A DNA stretch of 6,063 nucleotides, from the NCBI GenBank assembly GCA_018369015.1, contig JAGZDD010000209.1, positions 1-6,063 of the forward strand, written 5' to 3'. This DNA comes from Clostridiales bacterium (GTDB lineage Bacteria; Bacillota; Clostridia; Lachnospirales; Lachnospiraceae). The notes under the pieces are model-generated. The model was given only the letters and a program-made list of their open reading frames with translations, was not told where the DNA came from and ran no database searches. A program made the position numbers and the translations under genes. Positions 5,360-6,063 of the stretch are shown in pieces (the stretch's first letter is position 1; every line of letters begins with the position of its first letter).

Positions 5360-5791
5360 CTATTGCATATTAAAATCAATATCATATCGTGTGCCGTGAG
5401 AAAATAAAACCCCTGTAGTGAGCTGGACGCTGAGAATACAGGTATTTATATCATTAAAATCATTATGACCGTTATCAATCCATTCTGCAAATGCAGCTCT
5501 TAATTTTTTTGCGATTTCTGCGTTTTCGGGCTTCTCAAAATATCCAAGATTTACAGCATTGCCATGAGCAGTGAACCATTCTCCTGCGATAGCGACTGCC
5601 GGATTTGCTTCAATTTGCTTCATTTTTCGGGAAAGCGCATAGGTAATTATGTAAAATGTCTCATTAAAATATAGTGCATTGACATAACGTACATGGGGGA
5701 TTCCCTCCTGGGTTGTCGCTAATGCAATGATATTATCTTTCCCAAAGCGTTCCTCCATGATTTTTCTTGTCTGGCCATATAGTTTTGCCAT
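5360..5791 (-). CDS. pyridoxamine 5'-phosphate oxidase-like flavin-binding protein
   Basis: This 143-residue protein fits the FMN-binding split-barrel (PNPOx-like) family. An N-terminal helix is followed by IIALATTQEGIPHVRYVNAL (21-40), then FYIITYALSRKMKQI (46-60) and NPAVAIAGEWFTAHGNAVNL (63-82), the usual barrel strands and phosphate-contacting region. A helical stretch (86-107) and C-terminal strands with TGVLFSHGTRYDIDF (126-140) follow. Such proteins bind FMN, F420 or heme and often act as small reductases; true PdxH enzymes are longer, so a vitamin B6 role is unlikely. The ATG has a GGGAGGAGG site (complement of 5800-5808) 8 nt upstream. It is a single-gene unit transcribed toward the sugar-acid operon, and nothing ties the two functionally. 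Its substrate is unknown. Confidence 0.88.
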   Translation of the reverse strand: MAKLYGQTRKIMEERFGKDNIIALATTQEGIPHVRYVNALYFNETFYIITYALSRKMKQIEANPAVAIAGEWFTAHGNAVNLGYFEKPENAEIAKKLRAAFAEWIDNGHNDFNDINTCILSVQLTTGVLFSHGTRYDIDFNMQ

Positions 5792-5849
5792 AGATTATAC
5801 CTCCTCCCATACATTAAATACTATTCATAAGCGCATAAATTCTTACTAA

Positions 5850-5880
5850 TATTTATCCCTTGTGAATACTTGGGTAAATA
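5850..5880. promoter_or_regulatory. imperfect dyad in the leader of the flavin-protein gene
   Basis: TATTTA-T-CCC (5850-5859) mirrors GGGTAAATA (5872-5880), with a single bulged base and a 12-nt centre. On the minus strand the same stretch reads TTTACC-N17-TAAATA, a weak second promoter. It sits about 60-90 nt upstream of the start codon and downstream of the stronger promoter at 5909-5938. It could be a repressor site or a leader hairpin; neither is established. Confidence 0.35.
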
Positions 5881-5908
5881 GCCGGATATATATGAATATT
5901 TGGTTTTT

Positions 5909-5938
5909 ATTATAACTTATAAATCTATGGGGTGTAAA
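5909..5938 (-). promoter_or_regulatory. sigma-A promoter for the flavin-protein gene
   Basis: Read on the minus strand, TTTACA (complement of 5933-5938) and a perfect TATAAT (complement of 5909-5914) are separated by 18 bp. The predicted start is near 5902, leaving a leader of about 110 nt before the ATG at 5791. It is the best -10/-35 pair seen in the region. Confidence 0.6.
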
Positions 5939-5977
5939 GTGAAGTTATAAATTTGCCCCTGTGTCTGCCCACTTGAT

Positions 5978-5999
5978 AACTTTCATAGTAAACTTTCAT
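5978..5999 (+). repeat. short direct repeat AACTTTCAT x2
   Basis: AACTTTCAT occurs at 5978-5986 and 5991-5999, separated by AGTA. The second copy is also the left arm of the larger inverted repeat that ends at 6033, so three related copies, one of them inverted, surround the right-edge palindromes. Confidence 0.6.
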
Positions 6000-6058
6000 G
6001 CCGCGCTGCGCGCGGCACCACCACGCATGAAAGCCAGATGGTTCCGTGCCTGCGGCAC
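5993..6058. repeat. nested and adjacent inverted repeats with TGC loops
   Basis: CTTTCATGC (5993-6001) and GCATGAAAG (6025-6033) form a perfect 9-bp inverted repeat. Inside it, TGCCGCGC (5999-6006) and GCGCGGCA (6010-6017) form a perfect 8-bp stem around TGC. Next to it, GTGCC (6046-6050) and GGCAC (6054-6058) form another stem, again around TGC. The arms overlap, so the outer and inner stems compete. All minus-strand frames here are partly open, but none has a start with a binding site. The GC-rich stretch contrasts with the AT-rich sequence to its left and may be the edge of a dispersed or mobile element. Confidence 0.6.
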
Positions 6059-6063
6059 TCCAC

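Noticed and set aside
5360..5791. Calling the flavin protein PdxH
   Set aside because: It is only 143 residues and lacks the longer PdxH C-terminal region, so it is only a family-level match.
5978..6058. CRISPR array at the right edge
   Set aside because: The repeats are short, unevenly spaced and nested palindromes, without regular repeat-spacer units.

Overview
The window looks like a chromosomal segment from a Gram-positive Clostridia-type bacterium, plausibly Lachnospiraceae. This rests on purine-rich GGAGGAGG ribosome binding sites before every gene, a moderately AT-rich composition, a TTG start, and a sigma-54 regulatory unit beside sugar-acid genes. The taxon is inferred from these features, not from a database match.

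Bases 1-132 hold the possible last 20 codons of an upstream gene and a strong hairpin terminator. Bases 133-2040 (minus) encode a sigma-54 enhancer-binding activator with a PrpR_N sensor domain, a PAS-like segment, a complete AAA+ domain with GAFTGA loop, and a Fis-type HTH. The divergent intergenic region (2041-2216) carries two 20-bp tandem palindromic repeats, the likely activator sites. It also holds a run of spaced A-tracts and a near-perfect -24/-12 promoter whose predicted transcription start is about 21 nt before the first gene of a plus-strand operon.

That operon has four genes: a small Dabb-domain protein (2217-2525), the SAF-domain small subunit (2518-2784) and large subunit (2801-3961) of a split UxaA-family hydro-lyase, and a KdgT-family permease (3995-4984). 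The simplest reading is an inducible uptake-and-dehydration module for a sugar acid or related hydroxy acid. The activator senses a metabolite, opens the sigma-54 promoter, the permease imports the acid, and the two-subunit lyase converts it to a 2-oxo acid. The substrate cannot be fixed from sequence. Altronate, galactarate-like acids and sulfolactate are all known in the UxaA family, and no downstream kdgK/kdgA/uxaB-type genes are present here.

Downstream (4985-5359) is an approximately 100-nt candidate small RNA. It has an extended -10 promoter, a C-rich anti-Shine-Dalgarno loop and an intrinsic terminator, arranged like the antitoxin RNA of an Fst-type type I toxin locus, but no toxin gene is visible. 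A palindrome-bearing, more GC-rich stretch that looks like dispersed-repeat debris follows. Bases 5360-5791 (minus) encode a pyridoxamine 5'-phosphate oxidase-like flavin-binding protein with its own promoter about 110 nt upstream. The right edge (5975-6063) is dense in inverted repeats with TGC loops and may be the edge of a repeat or mobile element cut by the window.
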